From assembly GCF_016806065.1 (NCBI RefSeq), contig NZ_CP032405.1, positions 1,888,001 through 1,952,000 of the forward strand: a stretch of 64,000 nucleotides of DNA, given 5' to 3'. A program made the translations under genes and the position numbers. This DNA is from Rhizobium rosettiformans (GTDB lineage Bacteria > Pseudomonadota > Alphaproteobacteria > Rhizobiales > Rhizobiaceae). How positions within the stretch are numbered: position 1 is the stretch's first letter; each line of letters begins with the position of its first letter. Positions 1 through 9,013 of this stretch are shown here, one piece after another. The notes under the pieces were generated by a model that was given only the letters and a program-made list of their open reading frames with translations, did not search any database and was not told where the DNA came from.

Positions 1-1
1 T

Positions 2-682
2 GGCGTTGCCATCCTGGGCTCTGCCTACATGATGCTGATCGTTCTGTGCCTGTCGCTGCCGCTCGGGGTCGCTGCCTCGATCTATCTGGAAGAGTTCGCG
101 CCGCAGAACTGGTTCACCGACCTGATTGAAGTCAACATCGCCAACCTTGCGGCTGTTCCTTCGATCGTCTTCGGTATCCTCGGTCTCGCCGTGTTCATCA
201 ACTATGCTGGATTGCCGCAGTCGGCACCGGTGGTCGGTGGTCTTGTTCTGACGCTGATGACACTGCCCACGATCATTATCGCGACCCGTGCCGCCCTCAA
301 GGCCGTACCGCCCTCGATCCGCGACGCAGCTCTCGGCGTCGGCGCATCGAAGATGCAGTCGATCTTTCACCACGTCCTGCCGCTTGCTATGCCAGGTATC
401 TTGACCGGTACGATCATTGGTTTGGCCCAGGCGCTCGGGGAGACAGCGCCACTGCTTCTCATCGGCATGGTGGCTTTCGTTCGCGAATATCCTGGCGCTC
501 CACCGGAAGGCTTCTTCGATCCGGCATCGGCCCTGCCGGTCCAGGTCTACAACTGGACCCAGCGCGGTGACCCAGCCTTCGTCGAGCGTGCATCCGGTGC
601 CATCATCGTGCTCCTGGTGTTTCTGATCCTTATGAACCTGATCGCAATCATTCTTCGCCGCCGCTTCGAGCGTCGCTGGTAA
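2..682 (+). CDS. pstA: Phosphate ABC transporter permease PstA (5' truncated by window edge)
   Basis: Inner-membrane permease of the high-affinity PstSCAB phosphate importer. The frame is open from base 2, so the N-terminus lies outside the window and 226 residues are visible. These hold several hydrophobic spans and the EAA-type cytoplasmic loop typical of binding-protein-dependent permeases ([20 protein letters not shown], followed by [13 protein letters not shown]). The end is a basic tail, RRRFERRW. pstB follows after 11 bp and its Shine-Dalgarno AAGGAG overlaps the pstA stop, so the two are cotranscribed. Rhizobial PstA is usually over 400 residues, so roughly half is probably missing. 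Assignment is firm because of pstB, phoU and phoB downstream. Confidence 0.95.
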   Translation, partial: GVAILGSAYMMLIVLCLSLPLGVAASIYLEEFAPQNWFTDLIEVNIANLAAVPSIVFGILGLAVFINYAGLPQSAPVVGGLVLTLMTLPTIIIATRAALKAVPPSIRDAALGVGASKMQSIFHHVLPLAMPGILTGTIIGLAQALGETAPLLLIGMVAFVREYPGAPPEGFFDPASALPVQVYNWTQRGDPAFVERASGAIIVLLVFLILMNLIAIILRRRFERRW

Positions 683-693
683 GGAGTTCCAAG

Positions 694-1503
694 ATGATGA
701 ACAATCTCGCGACCAAGATGACCACGACGAAAGCTCCGACAATGACTGAAGCCAAGATCACCGCCCGCAACGTGCAGGTCTTCTACGGTGACAAGCACGC
801 CCTCAAGGATGTCGACATCGACATCCGCCCCCGTTCCGTGACGGCTTTTATCGGTCCGTCGGGTTGCGGCAAATCGACCTTCCTGCGCTGCATCAACCGT
901 ATGAACGATACGATCGCGAGCTGCCGTGTCGAGGGAAGCATCCTGATCGATGCCGAAAACATCTACGACACCAAGGTTGACCCGGTGCAGCTCCGCGCCA
1001 AGGTGGGCATGGTCTTCCAGAAGCCGAACCCCTTCCCGAAGTCGATCTACGAAAACGTGGCTTACGGTCCTCGCATCCATGGTCTCGCCCGTAACAAGGC
1101 GGAGTTGGACGAGATCGTTGCGACCGCGCTGCAGAAGGCCGGCCTCTGGAACGAGGTCAAGGACCGTCTTGATGCCGCCGGTACAGGTCTTTCCGGTGGT
1201 CAGCAGCAGCGTCTGTGCATCGCGCGTGCCGTCGCCGTCAGCCCGGAAGTCATCCTGATGGACGAGCCCTGCTCGGCGCTCGACCCGATCGCCACCGCCA
1301 AGGTGGAAGAACTGATCCATGAACTGCGCGAGAATTTCACCATCGTCATCGTGACGCACTCGATGCAGCAGGCGGCCCGCGTTTCCCAGCGCACCGCCAT
1401 GTTCCACCTCGGCAATCTGGTCGAGGAGAACGACACCGACAAGATGTTCACCAATCCGGATGACCAGCGCACCCAGGACTACATCATGGGCCGCTTCGGC
1501 TGA
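694..1503 (+). CDS. pstB: Phosphate ABC transporter ATP-binding protein PstB
   Basis: ATPase that powers phosphate import through PstC/PstA. The 269 residues show a Walker [10 protein letters not shown] (about residue 53), the ABC signature LSGGQQQR, Walker [13 protein letters not shown] and a switch histidine in VTHSMQQA. PstB-specific features are present: YGDKHAL near the start and [13 protein letters not shown] after the Q-loop. The ATG at 694 sits behind AAGGAG with about 8 bp spacing. The first 18 or so residues are poorly conserved in type (M/T/K rich), so an inner ATG (718 or 742) is possible. It lies between pstA and phoU in the usual order. Confidence 0.97.
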   Translation: MMNNLATKMTTTKAPTMTEAKITARNVQVFYGDKHALKDVDIDIRPRSVTAFIGPSGCGKSTFLRCINRMNDTIASCRVEGSILIDAENIYDTKVDPVQLRAKVGMVFQKPNPFPKSIYENVAYGPRIHGLARNKAELDEIVATALQKAGLWNEVKDRLDAAGTGLSGGQQQRLCIARAVAVSPEVILMDEPCSALDPIATAKVEELIHELRENFTIVIVTHSMQQAARVSQRTAMFHLGNLVEENDTDKMFTNPDDQRTQDYIMGRFG

Positions 1504-1549
1504 GCCCGGGCACCATCCTCGGTTGAACTCAATTTCAAGGACGTTTCAA

Positions 1550-2263
1550 ATGGGCTCCACACACATCTACTCGGCCTTCGACGAGGAACTGAAGTTCCTG
1601 ATGCGCCGTATTTCCGAAATGGGCGGTCTGGCGGAACAGATGGTCGCCGAAAGCGTGCGCGCGCTGGTCAATTCCGACGCTGCCCTCGCTCAGAAGGTGA
1701 TCTCCGACGACGTGCTCATGGATGCCATGGAGCGCGAGATCGGCGACAAGGCAGTCATCACCATCGCAAAGCGCCAGCCGGTCGCCTCGGATCTTCGCGA
1801 AATCATCGGTGCGCTGCGTATCGCGGCCGATCTCGAGCGCGTCGGTGACCTCGGTAAGAGCAACTCCAAGCGTGTCGTCGCCGTTCAGGCAACCGGCGTT
1901 CCGCGCAAGCTCGCTCGTGGCCTGGAGCACCTTTCGGACCTGGCTCTTGCCCAGCTCAAGGAAGTGCTCGACGTCTACACGACCCGTTCGGCTGAAAAGG
2001 CTAAGTCCATCCGTGACCGCGACGAGGAGATCGATGCGATCTACACCTCGCTCTTCCGCGAACTCCTGACCTATATGATGGAAGACCCGCGCAACATCAC
2101 GAGCTGCACCCATCTCTTGTTCTGCGCCAAGAACATCGAGCGCATCGGCGATCACGCGACCAACATCGCCGAGACCATCTACTACATGGCCACCGGCGCC
2201 CAGCCGGAAGGCGAGCGCCCGAAGGAAGACCTGACCTCTTCCGTCGGCGCGATCACCGAGTGA
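1550..2263 (+). CDS. phoU: Phosphate signalling protein PhoU
   Basis: PhoU links the PstSCAB transporter to the phosphate two-component system and keeps Pho genes off when phosphate is plentiful. The 237 residues form the two PhoU repeats, each with the E/D-rich metal-binding signature: DLERVGDLGKSNSKR in the first and NIERIGDHATNIAETI in the second. I choose the ATG at 1550 (MGSTHIYSAFDEELKFL) with CAAGGACG about 8 bp upstream. The same frame is open back to 1460, but that part overlaps pstB and has no family resemblance. phoB follows within 25 bp. Confidence 0.96.
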   Translation: MGSTHIYSAFDEELKFLMRRISEMGGLAEQMVAESVRALVNSDAALAQKVISDDVLMDAMEREIGDKAVITIAKRQPVASDLREIIGALRIAADLERVGDLGKSNSKRVVAVQATGVPRKLARGLEHLSDLALAQLKEVLDVYTTRSAEKAKSIRDRDEEIDAIYTSLFRELLTYMMEDPRNITSCTHLLFCAKNIERIGDHATNIAETIYYMATGAQPEGERPKEDLTSSVGAITE

Positions 2264-2288
2264 CGATGGCCAGCGAGGTTGATGATCA

Positions 2289-2972
2289 ATGCAGCCGAAG
2301 ATTGCCGTAGTCGAAGACGAGGAGGCCCTTTCGGTCCTCCTGCGTTACAATCTCGAAGCCGAGGGTTATGAGGTCGAAACGATCCTGCGGGGCGACGAAG
2401 CCGAGATCCGGCTTCAGGAGCGCGTGCCCGATCTCCTGATCCTGGACTGGATGCTTCCGGGCGTCTCCGGCATCGAACTGTGCCGCCGTTTGCGCGTGCG
2501 ACCCGAGACCGAGCGTCTGCCGATCATCATGCTGACGGCGCGCGGCGAGGAAAGCGAGCGCGTGCGTGGTCTGGCGACAGGTGCCGACGACTATGTCGTC
2601 AAGCCCTTCTCTACCCCGGAACTGATGGCTCGCGTTAAGGCCATGTTGCGGCGTGCCAAGCCCGAAGTCCTGTCCAGCGTCCTGCGCTGCGGCGACATCG
2701 AGCTTGATCGCGAGACGCATCGGGTGCATCGCAAGAGCCGCGAGGTTCGTCTCGGGCCGACCGAGTTCCGCCTTCTGGAGTTCCTGATGGCGTCGCCTGG
2801 CCGGGTCTTCTCTCGCTCGCAGCTTCTCGACGGTGTCTGGGGCCACGACATCTATGTCGACGAACGTACGGTCGACGTGCATGTCGGTCGCCTGCGCAAG
2901 GCGCTCAACTTCTCCAACATGCAGGATGTCATCCGCACCGTTCGCGGTGCCGGCTATTCGATGGAAGCCTGA
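2289..2972 (+). CDS. phoB: Phosphate regulon response regulator PhoB
   Basis: OmpR/PhoB-family transcription factor that activates Pho-box promoters, including pst, when phosphate is scarce. In 227 residues the receiver domain (1-120) has acidic residues EDEE near residue 10, the phospho-acceptor Asp in LLILDWMLPGVSG (about D53), Thr in MLTARGEE and Lys in VVKPFSTPEL. The winged-helix domain (about 130-227) has RLGPTEFRLLEFLM and the recognition region VDERTVDVHVGRLRKAL. It is the last gene of pstA-pstB-phoU-phoB and is followed by a terminator. The cognate kinase PhoR is not in the window and would be expected upstream of pstS. Confidence 0.95.
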   Translation: MQPKIAVVEDEEALSVLLRYNLEAEGYEVETILRGDEAEIRLQERVPDLLILDWMLPGVSGIELCRRLRVRPETERLPIIMLTARGEESERVRGLATGADDYVVKPFSTPELMARVKAMLRRAKPEVLSSVLRCGDIELDRETHRVHRKSREVRLGPTEFRLLEFLMASPGRVFSRSQLLDGVWGHDIYVDERTVDVHVGRLRKALNFSNMQDVIRTVRGAGYSMEA

Positions 2973-2994
2973 CCGGCCGAACCCATCATGCATC

Positions 2995-3028
2995 AAGGGC
3001 CGCGCGGATTGTCCGTTGCGGCCCTTTT
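2995..3028 (+). terminator. Rho-independent terminator of the pst-pho operon
   Basis: Perfect 9-bp arms AAGGGCCGC (2995-3003) and GCGGCCCTT (3018-3026), with the second arm running into TTTT. It lies 23 bp after the phoB stop. Confidence 0.8.
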
Positions 3029-3049
3029 CCATGGGCGACAGGCGGTAAC

Positions 3050-3076
3050 GAAAAACGGGCCCCGAAGGACCCGTCT
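3050..3076 (-). terminator. Terminator of gcrA (minus strand)
   Basis: Read on the minus strand, ACGGGTCC-TTCG-GGGCCCGT with one wobble pair is followed by TTTTC. It starts 24 bp after the gcrA stop and converges with the pst-pho terminator, insulating the two units. Confidence 0.75.
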
Positions 3077-3099
3077 AAAACTCCAAGCTTCGCTTGATA

Positions 3100-3645
3100 T
3101 CAGCGAGCGGCCTTGCGGCGTTCGCTGACAGGCTGATAGGCGAGCTTCGCGTGATAGGTACAGTAAGGTGCGCTATCGGCGATTTCGCAGCCGCAGAAGT
3201 GGAAATCGTCCTTCATCGGATCGCCGATTGGCCACTTGCAGGTGCGCTCGGTCAGCTCGGTGAGGGCGAGACGTCGCGAGATCGGCACGACCACGTTCAG
3301 CGGACGGCGAACTTCGGCTTCCTCGTAAGCCTCGACCTCGATCTCTTCCTTCAGCATTGTCGCGCCAGCTGCACGGGTCACGGTTCGCGTGGTCGCCGTC
3401 GCCGCAGGCCGGTTCTGGAAGGTCGCCGGACGCTGCGTCTGCGCCGGACGTTTCGCCGGGCGTGCCGCAGTCGAGCTGCCGCCTGCCTTGGCCCGACCCG
3501 GAAGGTTCAGTCGGTGTACCTTGCCGATAACGGCATTTCGGCTCACGCCGCCGAGCTGTGCCGCAATCTGGCTTGCGCTGAGGCCTTCGGCCCACAGTCG
3601 CTTCAGTCTTTCGACCCTGTCGTCACTCCATTGCGCAGTCGTCAT
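3100..3645 (-). CDS. gcrA: Cell cycle regulator GcrA
   Basis: GcrA is an alphaproteobacterial sigma70-interacting regulator that acts at promoters carrying CcrM-methylated GANTC sites and drives S-phase genes. The 181-residue protein starts with the diagnostic helix-turn-helix region (TAQWSDDRVERLKRLWAEGL, then SASQIAAQLGG and SRNAVIGKVHRLNLPGR). A Pro/Ala/Arg-rich linker (about 50-115) follows, and then the conserved C-terminal domain with CKWPIGDP and the Cys/His cluster FHFCGCE...YCTYHAKLAYQP, which contacts the sigma factor. The ATG at 3645 is the only good start. The upstream gap carries a GANTC cluster, which suits methylation-dependent control of this gene itself. Confidence 0.95.
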   Translation of the reverse strand: MTTAQWSDDRVERLKRLWAEGLSASQIAAQLGGVSRNAVIGKVHRLNLPGRAKAGGSSTAARPAKRPAQTQRPATFQNRPAATATTRTVTRAAGATMLKEEIEVEAYEEAEVRRPLNVVVPISRRLALTELTERTCKWPIGDPMKDDFHFCGCEIADSAPYCTYHAKLAYQPVSERRKAAR

Positions 3646-3680
3646 GCCACTTCTCTCCGCCGCTCGCGTCTGTCATGGCA

Positions 3681-3944
3681 GAATCCGTCACCCCTGCTTC
3701 GAACGAATTCGAAACATAACCGCCTCGTTACTGTCGGTGAGCACTTCCGCCGCATGCAATCTATTAATGAAATTTAACCTAGTGGCACGCTGACTCCGTG
3801 ACAAGAGTCGGGGGAATCATCTGGAATCGATTTTCCGGTTTTCCCCAACTTGCTTCCCGAGTGAGTCAAGTATGCAACAGGTGGAATCTTGTCGCGCACG
3901 CGTCTGGGGCGAGGCGACCAAATCCGCGTCTACTCCTGCGATTC
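3681..3944. promoter_or_regulatory. GANTC (CcrM methylation) cluster in the gcrA-argD gap
   Basis: The 436-bp gap between gcrA and argD has eight GANTC sites: 3681-3685, 3792-3796, 3805-3809, 3814-3818, 3824-3828, 3863-3867, 3884-3888 and 3940-3944. Seven fall within 153 bp, where chance at this GC content predicts about 0.5. GANTC is the CcrM methylation target, and GcrA-dependent promoters carry such sites. The nearest gene reading away on the minus strand is gcrA itself. A 92-codon frame across the gap (3798-4076) has no ribosome site and looks spurious. Confidence 0.65.
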
Positions 3945-3972
3945 CTGTGGAATTCGTTGACATTGCAGGGTG

Positions 3973-4020
3973 AAATGCCGATAGTGCCCGCGCCGCCGCG
4001 AGGCGGCATTTTTAATTTTC
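3973..4020 (+). terminator. Terminator-like hairpin in the argD leader, with overlapping alternative stem
   Basis: The inner stem GCCGCC (3992-3997), loop GCGA, GGCGGC (4002-4007) is followed by ATTTTTAATTTT. A second stem, AAATGCCG (3973-3980) with CGGCATTT (4004-4011), is perfect over 8 bp and shares bases with the inner stem, so the two cannot form together. The hairpin lies 60-100 bp before the argD start on the same strand. It may be a simple terminator for upstream transcription or an attenuator. Confidence 0.55.
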
Positions 4021-4081
4021 TGAGGCCTCGAGAGGCCGCTCCGTCTCGTGTGACGGATTGTCGAGAAGGATCGTGACAGCC

Positions 4082-5284
4082 ATGGCCGAAGCTACGCCGC
4101 TCTACCAGACCTACAATCGGGCGCCGCTGCGTTTCGAGCGAGGCGAGGGCGTCTGGCTCGTGACCGAAAGTGGTGAACGCTATCTCGATTTCGCAGCCGG
4201 TGTCGCCGTCACCTCGGTCGGCCATGGCCATCCCCATGTCGTTGGCGCGTTGAAGGATCAGGCCGACAAGGTCTGGCACCTCTCCAACCTCTATGAGGTG
4301 CCGGGGCAGGAAGTGCTGGCCAAGCGTCTGACCGATGTCACCTTCGCCGACCGTGTCTTCTTCACCAATTCGGGCGCTGAAGCCCTCGAATGTGCGATCA
4401 AGACGGCGCGTCGCTATCACTTTGCCAAGGGGCATCCGGAGAAATTCCACATCATCACGATGGAAGGCGCCTTCCACGGCCGCACCATCGCGACAATCGC
4501 TGCCGGCGGCCAGGAGAAGTATCTGGAAGGCTTCGGTCCCAAGGCCCCGGGTTTCGATCAGGTGCCGTTTGGCGACATCGAAGCCGTCAAGGCGGCAATC
4601 ACCGACGCAACGGCTGGGATCCTGGTCGAGCCGGTGCAGGGCGAGGGCGGTATTCGTCCGATCCCGGTGGAGATGCTGCGCGCCTTGCGTGATCTCTGCG
4701 ACGAACACGGCTTGCTGTTGATCCTCGACGAAGTCCAGTGCGGCGTCGGTCGGACTGGAAAGCTCTTTGCCCATGAATGGGCTGGCATCACGCCCGACCT
4801 CATGGCGGTTGCCAAGGGTATTGGCGGCGGTTTCCCGCTCGGCGCCTGCCTGGCGACCGAAGAAGCTGCCTATGGCATGAAGCCAGGTACGCATGGCTCG
4901 ACCTATGGCGGCAATCCGCTCGCCATGGCCGTCGGAAATGCCGTTCTCGATGTCGTGCTCGGCGAGGGTTTCCTCGACAATGTTCGCGATACAGCCCTCG
5001 TCTTCCGCCAGGGCCTTGCCTCGCTGAAGGATCGTTACCCAGATGTGATCGAGGAAGTGCGCGGCGAAGGCCTGATGCTCGGCATCAAGGCCAAGGTGCC
5101 GAACACCGAGCTTCTGATGGCAATGCGCGACGAGCACCTGCTCGGCGTTCCCGCCGGCGACAATGTCATTCGTCTCCTGCCGCCGTTGACGGTAACCGCC
5201 GAAGAAGCTCGCGACGGTCTCGCCCGCATCGAACACGCCGCAGAGCGCATTCGCGCCAAGACGGCAGTGGCAGCGACAGCCTAA
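4082..5284 (+). CDS. argD: Acetylornithine/succinyldiaminopimelate aminotransferase ArgD
   Basis: PLP-dependent class III aminotransferase that converts N-acetylglutamate semialdehyde to N-acetylornithine in arginine synthesis, and can also serve lysine synthesis. The 400 residues show [17 protein letters not shown] at the start, [11 protein letters not shown] for the phosphate cup, [17 protein letters not shown] and the PLP lysine in [16 protein letters not shown] use the ATG at 4082, 11 bp after AAGGA. An in-frame GTG at 4073 is too close to that site, and a TTG at 4058 has weaker support. argF follows after 15 bp. Confidence 0.95.
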   Translation: MAEATPLYQTYNRAPLRFERGEGVWLVTESGERYLDFAAGVAVTSVGHGHPHVVGALKDQADKVWHLSNLYEVPGQEVLAKRLTDVTFADRVFFTNSGAEALECAIKTARRYHFAKGHPEKFHIITMEGAFHGRTIATIAAGGQEKYLEGFGPKAPGFDQVPFGDIEAVKAAITDATAGILVEPVQGEGGIRPIPVEMLRALRDLCDEHGLLLILDEVQCGVGRTGKLFAHEWAGITPDLMAVAKGIGGGFPLGACLATEEAAYGMKPGTHGSTYGGNPLAMAVGNAVLDVVLGEGFLDNVRDTALVFRQGLASLKDRYPDVIEEVRGEGLMLGIKAKVPNTELLMAMRDEHLLGVPAGDNVIRLLPPLTVTAEEARDGLARIEHAAERIRAKTAVAATA

Positions 5285-5299
5285 GACAGGACCTCATTC

Positions 5300-6217
5300 A
5301 TGGCATCTCCGAAGCACTTTCTCGATCTCTCCGCGACCACGGCAGAGGATCTTCGCAGCATTCTCGAAGACGCGAAGACCCGCAAGCAGGCGACCAAAGC
5401 CGGCACCGCCGACAAGCCGCTGGCCGGAAAGATGCTGGCGATGATTTTTGAGAAGCCGTCTACCCGGACGCGCGTTTCCTTCGATGTCGGCATGCGCCAG
5501 CTCGGTGGCGAGACCTTGTTCCTGTCGGGCACGGAAATGCAGCTCGGTCGCGCTGAGACCATTGGCGACACCGCCAAGGTTCTGTCGCGTTATGTCGACG
5601 CTATCATGATCCGCACGACCGACCATGCCCGTCTCCTGGAGATGGCCGAGCATGCGACGGTTCCTGTTATCAACGCCCTGACGGATCTCACCCATCCCTG
5701 CCAGATCATGGCAGACATCATGACCATCGAGGAGCATCGTGGCCCCGTGACGGGCAAGACGCTCGCCTGGACCGGCGACGGCAACAATGTCCTGCATTCG
5801 CTGGTCGAAGGGGCAGCCCGTTTCGGCTACCGGATGAACATGGCCGTGCCGCTGGGCTCTGAGCCCGATGACAAGATCCTGAACTGGGCCCGGAACAATG
5901 GCGGCGAGATCATGCTTTGCCATGATGCCGATCGTGCGGTCGCCGGCGTTGACGCCGTGATCACGGATACCTGGGTGTCGATGAACCAGGAGCACAAGGC
6001 ACGTGGCCATAACGTCTTCCAGCCTTTCCAGGTGAATGCGGAACTGATGAAGAAAGCGAAGGAGGAGGCCCTCTTCCTGCACTGCCTGCCGGCCCATCGC
6101 GGCGAAGAAGTCACCGACGAGGTGATCGACGGCGCGCAGTCGGTGGTCTTCGACGAGGCCGAAAACCGCCTGCATGCGCAGAAGTCGATCCTCGCCTGGT
6201 GCCTCGGCGCGATCTGA
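5300..6217 (+). CDS. argF: Ornithine carbamoyltransferase (anabolic)
   Basis: Makes citrulline from ornithine and carbamoyl phosphate, the step in arginine synthesis that follows release of ornithine. The 305 residues carry the carbamoyl-phosphate motif [11 protein letters not shown] (about 51-61), HPCQ (about 133), the ornithine-binding region DTWVSMNQE and the catalytic [11 protein letters not shown] near the C-terminus. Length and motifs match the short anabolic trimeric enzyme. The ATG at 5300 follows AGGAC. It is cotranscribed with argD (15 bp gap) and probably with hslO, an arrangement familiar in Rhizobiaceae. Confidence 0.96.
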   Translation: MASPKHFLDLSATTAEDLRSILEDAKTRKQATKAGTADKPLAGKMLAMIFEKPSTRTRVSFDVGMRQLGGETLFLSGTEMQLGRAETIGDTAKVLSRYVDAIMIRTTDHARLLEMAEHATVPVINALTDLTHPCQIMADIMTIEEHRGPVTGKTLAWTGDGNNVLHSLVEGAARFGYRMNMAVPLGSEPDDKILNWARNNGGEIMLCHDADRAVAGVDAVITDTWVSMNQEHKARGHNVFQPFQVNAELMKKAKEEALFLHCLPAHRGEEVTDEVIDGAQSVVFDEAENRLHAQKSILAWCLGAI

Positions 6218-6336
6218 GGCCGGGCAGGGGCTTTGGCGCCCGACTTGACCTTTGGCATGGGTGATCCCATCTGTGCCGTTTCTGATCGGGCCGCTCGGGC
6301 CCAGCGTTTGGCGCTTCAAGCGCCGGGAGTACATTC

Positions 6337-7326
6337 ATGTCGATGAGACAAGCAGAACTCGGCGAATTCGGTTTCGCCGGTGACGATCGCGTGGTTCCCT
6401 TCCAGGTGGAGGGCCTCGATGTGCGCGGCCGTGCCGTCCAGCTCGGACCGTTGATCAATTCCATTCTCGACCGCCACGACTATCCGGCGCCGGTCGCGCG
6501 GCTTCTCGCCGAAGCCATCGTCCTGACCGTGCTGATCGGCACATCGCTGAAGTTCGAGGGCAAGTTCACGGTCCAGACCAAGGGCAATGGCCCGGTCGAC
6601 CTGCTGGTTGCCGATTTCAGCTCGCCTGAAAACGTGCGCGCCTATGCCCGCTTCGACGAGCAGGCGGTGGCCGATGCCGTTGCGGCCGGCCGCGCCTCGC
6701 CCGAGGAGCTTCTCGGCGAGGGCGTGCTTGCCTTCACCATCGATCAGGGATCCTTCATGCAGCCCTATCAGGGTATTGTGCCGCTCGACGGAACGTCGCT
6801 GGAGGACATTGCCGGTGTCTATTTCCGCCAGTCGGAACAGATCCCGACGCGCGTTCGCCTGGGGGCGGCCGAACTCTTCGATCGGGATGCCGACGGCAAG
6901 CCACGTCGCACATGGCGGGCAGGTGGTCTCATCGCGCAGTTCCTGCCGGATGCGCCGGAGCGGATGCGCCAGCCGGATCTGCATGGCGGCGACGGCGACG
7001 ACCGCGATGCCGATCTGCACGGCGACGATGCCTGGGATGAGGCTCGCGTTCTGGTCGAGACGATCGATGCCGACGAACTGACCGATCCGCAGGTAGGTAT
7101 CGAGCGGCTGCTGTTCCGCCTCTTCCACGAGCGGGGTGTGCGGGCTTACGAACCACAGGCGGTTTACGACCGCTGCAGTTGCTCACGCGAGCGCCTGAAG
7201 GGAGTTCTCCAGGGCTTTTCTGCCGAAGAGATCGAGGCGAGCACCGAAGACGGTACGATCACCGTGACCTGCGAATTCTGCTCGACCAATTATGATTTCG
7301 AGCCGAGCGAACTCACGCCGGCTTGA
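6337..7326 (+). CDS. hslO: Redox-regulated molecular chaperone Hsp33
   Basis: Hsp33 is a cytosolic holdase activated by oxidation of four zinc-bound cysteines. The 329-residue protein has the Hsp33 core and, at its C-terminus, the switch motif CSCSRERL plus CEFC, that is CxC followed by CxxC, intact. An aspartate/histidine-rich insert (DLHGGDGDDRDADLHGDDA, about residues 215-235) is longer than in the E. coli protein and seems typical of alphaproteobacterial versions. GGGAG lies 8 bp before the ATG, and a GC-rich palindrome (6310-6324) sits directly upstream of that site. It is the last gene of the argD-argF-hslO run. Confidence 0.95.
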   Translation: MSMRQAELGEFGFAGDDRVVPFQVEGLDVRGRAVQLGPLINSILDRHDYPAPVARLLAEAIVLTVLIGTSLKFEGKFTVQTKGNGPVDLLVADFSSPENVRAYARFDEQAVADAVAAGRASPEELLGEGVLAFTIDQGSFMQPYQGIVPLDGTSLEDIAGVYFRQSEQIPTRVRLGAAELFDRDADGKPRRTWRAGGLIAQFLPDAPERMRQPDLHGGDGDDRDADLHGDDAWDEARVLVETIDADELTDPQVGIERLLFRLFHERGVRAYEPQAVYDRCSCSRERLKGVLQGFSAEEIEASTEDGTITVTCEFCSTNYDFEPSELTPA

Positions 7327-7350
7327 TCGATCGGAATGCTGAAAATGGTT

Positions 7351-7375
7351 AAGGCCGGAGCGATCCGGCCTTTTC
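7351..7375 (+). terminator. Rho-independent terminator after hslO
   Basis: Stem AAGGCCGGA (7351-7359), GCGA loop, TCCGGCCTT (7364-7372), running into TTTTCT. It lies 24 bp after the hslO stop and between two convergent genes, so it may also serve the minus strand. Confidence 0.85.
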
Positions 7376-7406
7376 TGTAATTGAATGTAGCAAGCGCCCG
7401 GAGGAT

Positions 7407-8351
7407 TTACGGATCCGATGATGCCGGGTGACCGCCGATCGCCTCCTTGACTGCGATTTCCGCCATGGCGAGGATCGCGTCACGCGAATTTGCCGCCGCG
7501 ATGAAGCGGCCGTTGTGACAGAAGGTGGCGCCCTTTACACCGCAAGCAGCCTCCAGATCGCCATTGCTCAAACCCGCCCAGGCAGCGGGTAGGTCCGCGC
7601 GCTGCTCGAAACTGCCTTCCGCCTTGCGGATTCCGGTGATGCACCAGTCCTTGTCGCGTGGATGAACGACGAAGAGCAGTTGGTCGGCGCCTGCCTTGAC
7701 GATGGCCGGGCGGAACGGCATGCCCATCGGCAATTCGAGGACGCGAGCGTCCCCTGTTGCTGCGATCGCTTCCAGCACCATCGTCTCGGCGCGCAGCTTC
7801 GCCGCCCGCTGGCCGATGGCAGCTTCAACGATCATCCGTGCAATCGAAAAGGCGGACTGGAAGCCGCGATCGTCGGCTCCGGGCTCCTTGTTGTCGAAAA
7901 CAGGCTTCAGCGTTTCGAGCAGGCTCGGCAGGGTGAGATCGGCCAGTGGCCCGGCCGTTGCCGGGCTGAGCGCGCCATTGTCCATCAGGTCGATGGGCAG
8001 AACGAACTTCGCATCGAAGCTCTGGTGGACCGCCTCGACATGAGCGCTAGGGAGACCCATGGCTGCAAGATAGGCGCGCCCGTAATGCCTCCAGATGAGC
8101 CCGAAGGAGCTGTAGGGCTGTCCATCGTCGCGAAGCGGTGCGCCGCGCTGATGATGGTCGAAGATCTGCGCTTCGGCATCATAGGCGCCGCCGACATCAT
8201 AGATGATCCGGTCGGATGCCGGAGTGATCCAGTCCGGCGCGCGACTGCGCACGATCGTCGCATCGGGATAGAGCCGTGTCAGGATCACGCTCGACAAGAG
8301 TTCGTCGGCATGGAAGCCACCACTATGGGTGACGAGATGGGTAATGCTCAT
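7407..8351 (-). CDS. MYG1 family protein (UPF0160, DHH-like phosphoesterase fold)
   Basis: Member of the MYG1/UPF0160 family, whose eukaryotic members act as 3'-5' RNA exonucleases; the bacterial role is not established. The 314 residues show the family's metal-binding motifs in order: HSGGFHADELL near the N-terminus, IIYDVGG, and IFDHHQRG (DHH-like). The C-terminal half has VVHPRDKDWCITGIRK and FCHNGRFIAAANSRDAIL, also typical. Full length and intact. It faces hslO across a shared terminator and lies 79 bp downstream of apaG. Confidence 0.85.
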   Translation of the reverse strand: MSITHLVTHSGGFHADELLSSVILTRLYPDATIVRSRAPDWITPASDRIIYDVGGAYDAEAQIFDHHQRGAPLRDDGQPYSSFGLIWRHYGRAYLAAMGLPSAHVEAVHQSFDAKFVLPIDLMDNGALSPATAGPLADLTLPSLLETLKPVFDNKEPGADDRGFQSAFSIARMIVEAAIGQRAAKLRAETMVLEAIAATGDARVLELPMGMPFRPAIVKAGADQLLFVVHPRDKDWCITGIRKAEGSFEQRADLPAAWAGLSNGDLEAACGVKGATFCHNGRFIAAANSRDAILAMAEIAVKEAIGGHPASSDP

Positions 8352-8430
8352 GCCGGTTTAGCCCTCTGGATGGCGTCGCGATCGATGCCATCAGATAGCG
8401 GCTGGGGCCGGTCAACTCAACTGGCAATCG

Positions 8431-8823
8431 TCAATTGAGGGTGCGGACCATGCCTGGGCTGTCGAGGGAAAAGGCAGGTATTTCGACGTCGAAGGTCTCT
8501 CCGTCGTCGGTTTCCATCCGGTAGGTGCCATACATCATGCCCGAGGGCGTATCGAGCGGGCAGCCGGAAGAATATTCGTAAGTGTCGCCGGGATCGAGGC
8601 GCGGCTGCTCGCCCACTACGCCCGGGCCGCTCACCTCATCCACCTGACCGTTCTGGTCGGTGATGTGCCAGTAGCGATGGGTCAACCGCACAGGTTTGCC
8701 CGAGTGATTGGATATCACGATCCGGTAACCCCAGACATAGCGACTGTCATCGGGGTCCGACTGTTCCTCGAGATAGTAAGGTTCGACCAGAACCTCTATG
8801 TCCCGTGTCAGCGCGCGATACAT
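8431..8823 (-). CDS. apaG: Co2+/Mg2+ efflux protein ApaG (DUF525)
   Basis: Small beta-sandwich protein of the ApaG family. The name refers to a cation-resistance phenotype in Salmonella (CorD), and the molecular role is still unclear. The 130 residues contain the family core [43 protein letters not shown] and [16 protein letters not shown]. The ATG at 8823 is the first and best start. It is separated by 190 bp from metZ upstream, so probably has its own promoter. Confidence 0.93.
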   Translation of the reverse strand: MYRALTRDIEVLVEPYYLEEQSDPDDSRYVWGYRIVISNHSGKPVRLTHRYWHITDQNGQVDEVSGPGVVGEQPRLDPGDTYEYSSGCPLDTPSGMMYGTYRMETDDGETFDVEIPAFSLDSPGMVRTLN

Positions 8824-9013
8824 GCCTGGACCCTGAAAAGCTTGTCATCAACAGTGATAGAGATGGCGCTCATTGTGGCGGCAGCAAGGGCGACACACAA
8901 ACACCGTGCCTTTTGAAGGGATAACGACGCAACTCCTTACGTCAAGGGCAATGCTCCAGCCGCAACGCCTGTCGCGGCTGAAATATTTGCGTTGCTGAGC
9001 GCGTGTCTGGCGC

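Noticed and set aside
547..1407. 286-codon minus-strand frame opposite pstA/pstB
   Set aside because: Antisense shadow; pstB motifs on the plus strand are complete.
3798..4076. 92-codon frame in the gcrA-argD gap
   Set aside because: No ribosome site, crosses the GANTC cluster and the terminator-like hairpins, no family resemblance.
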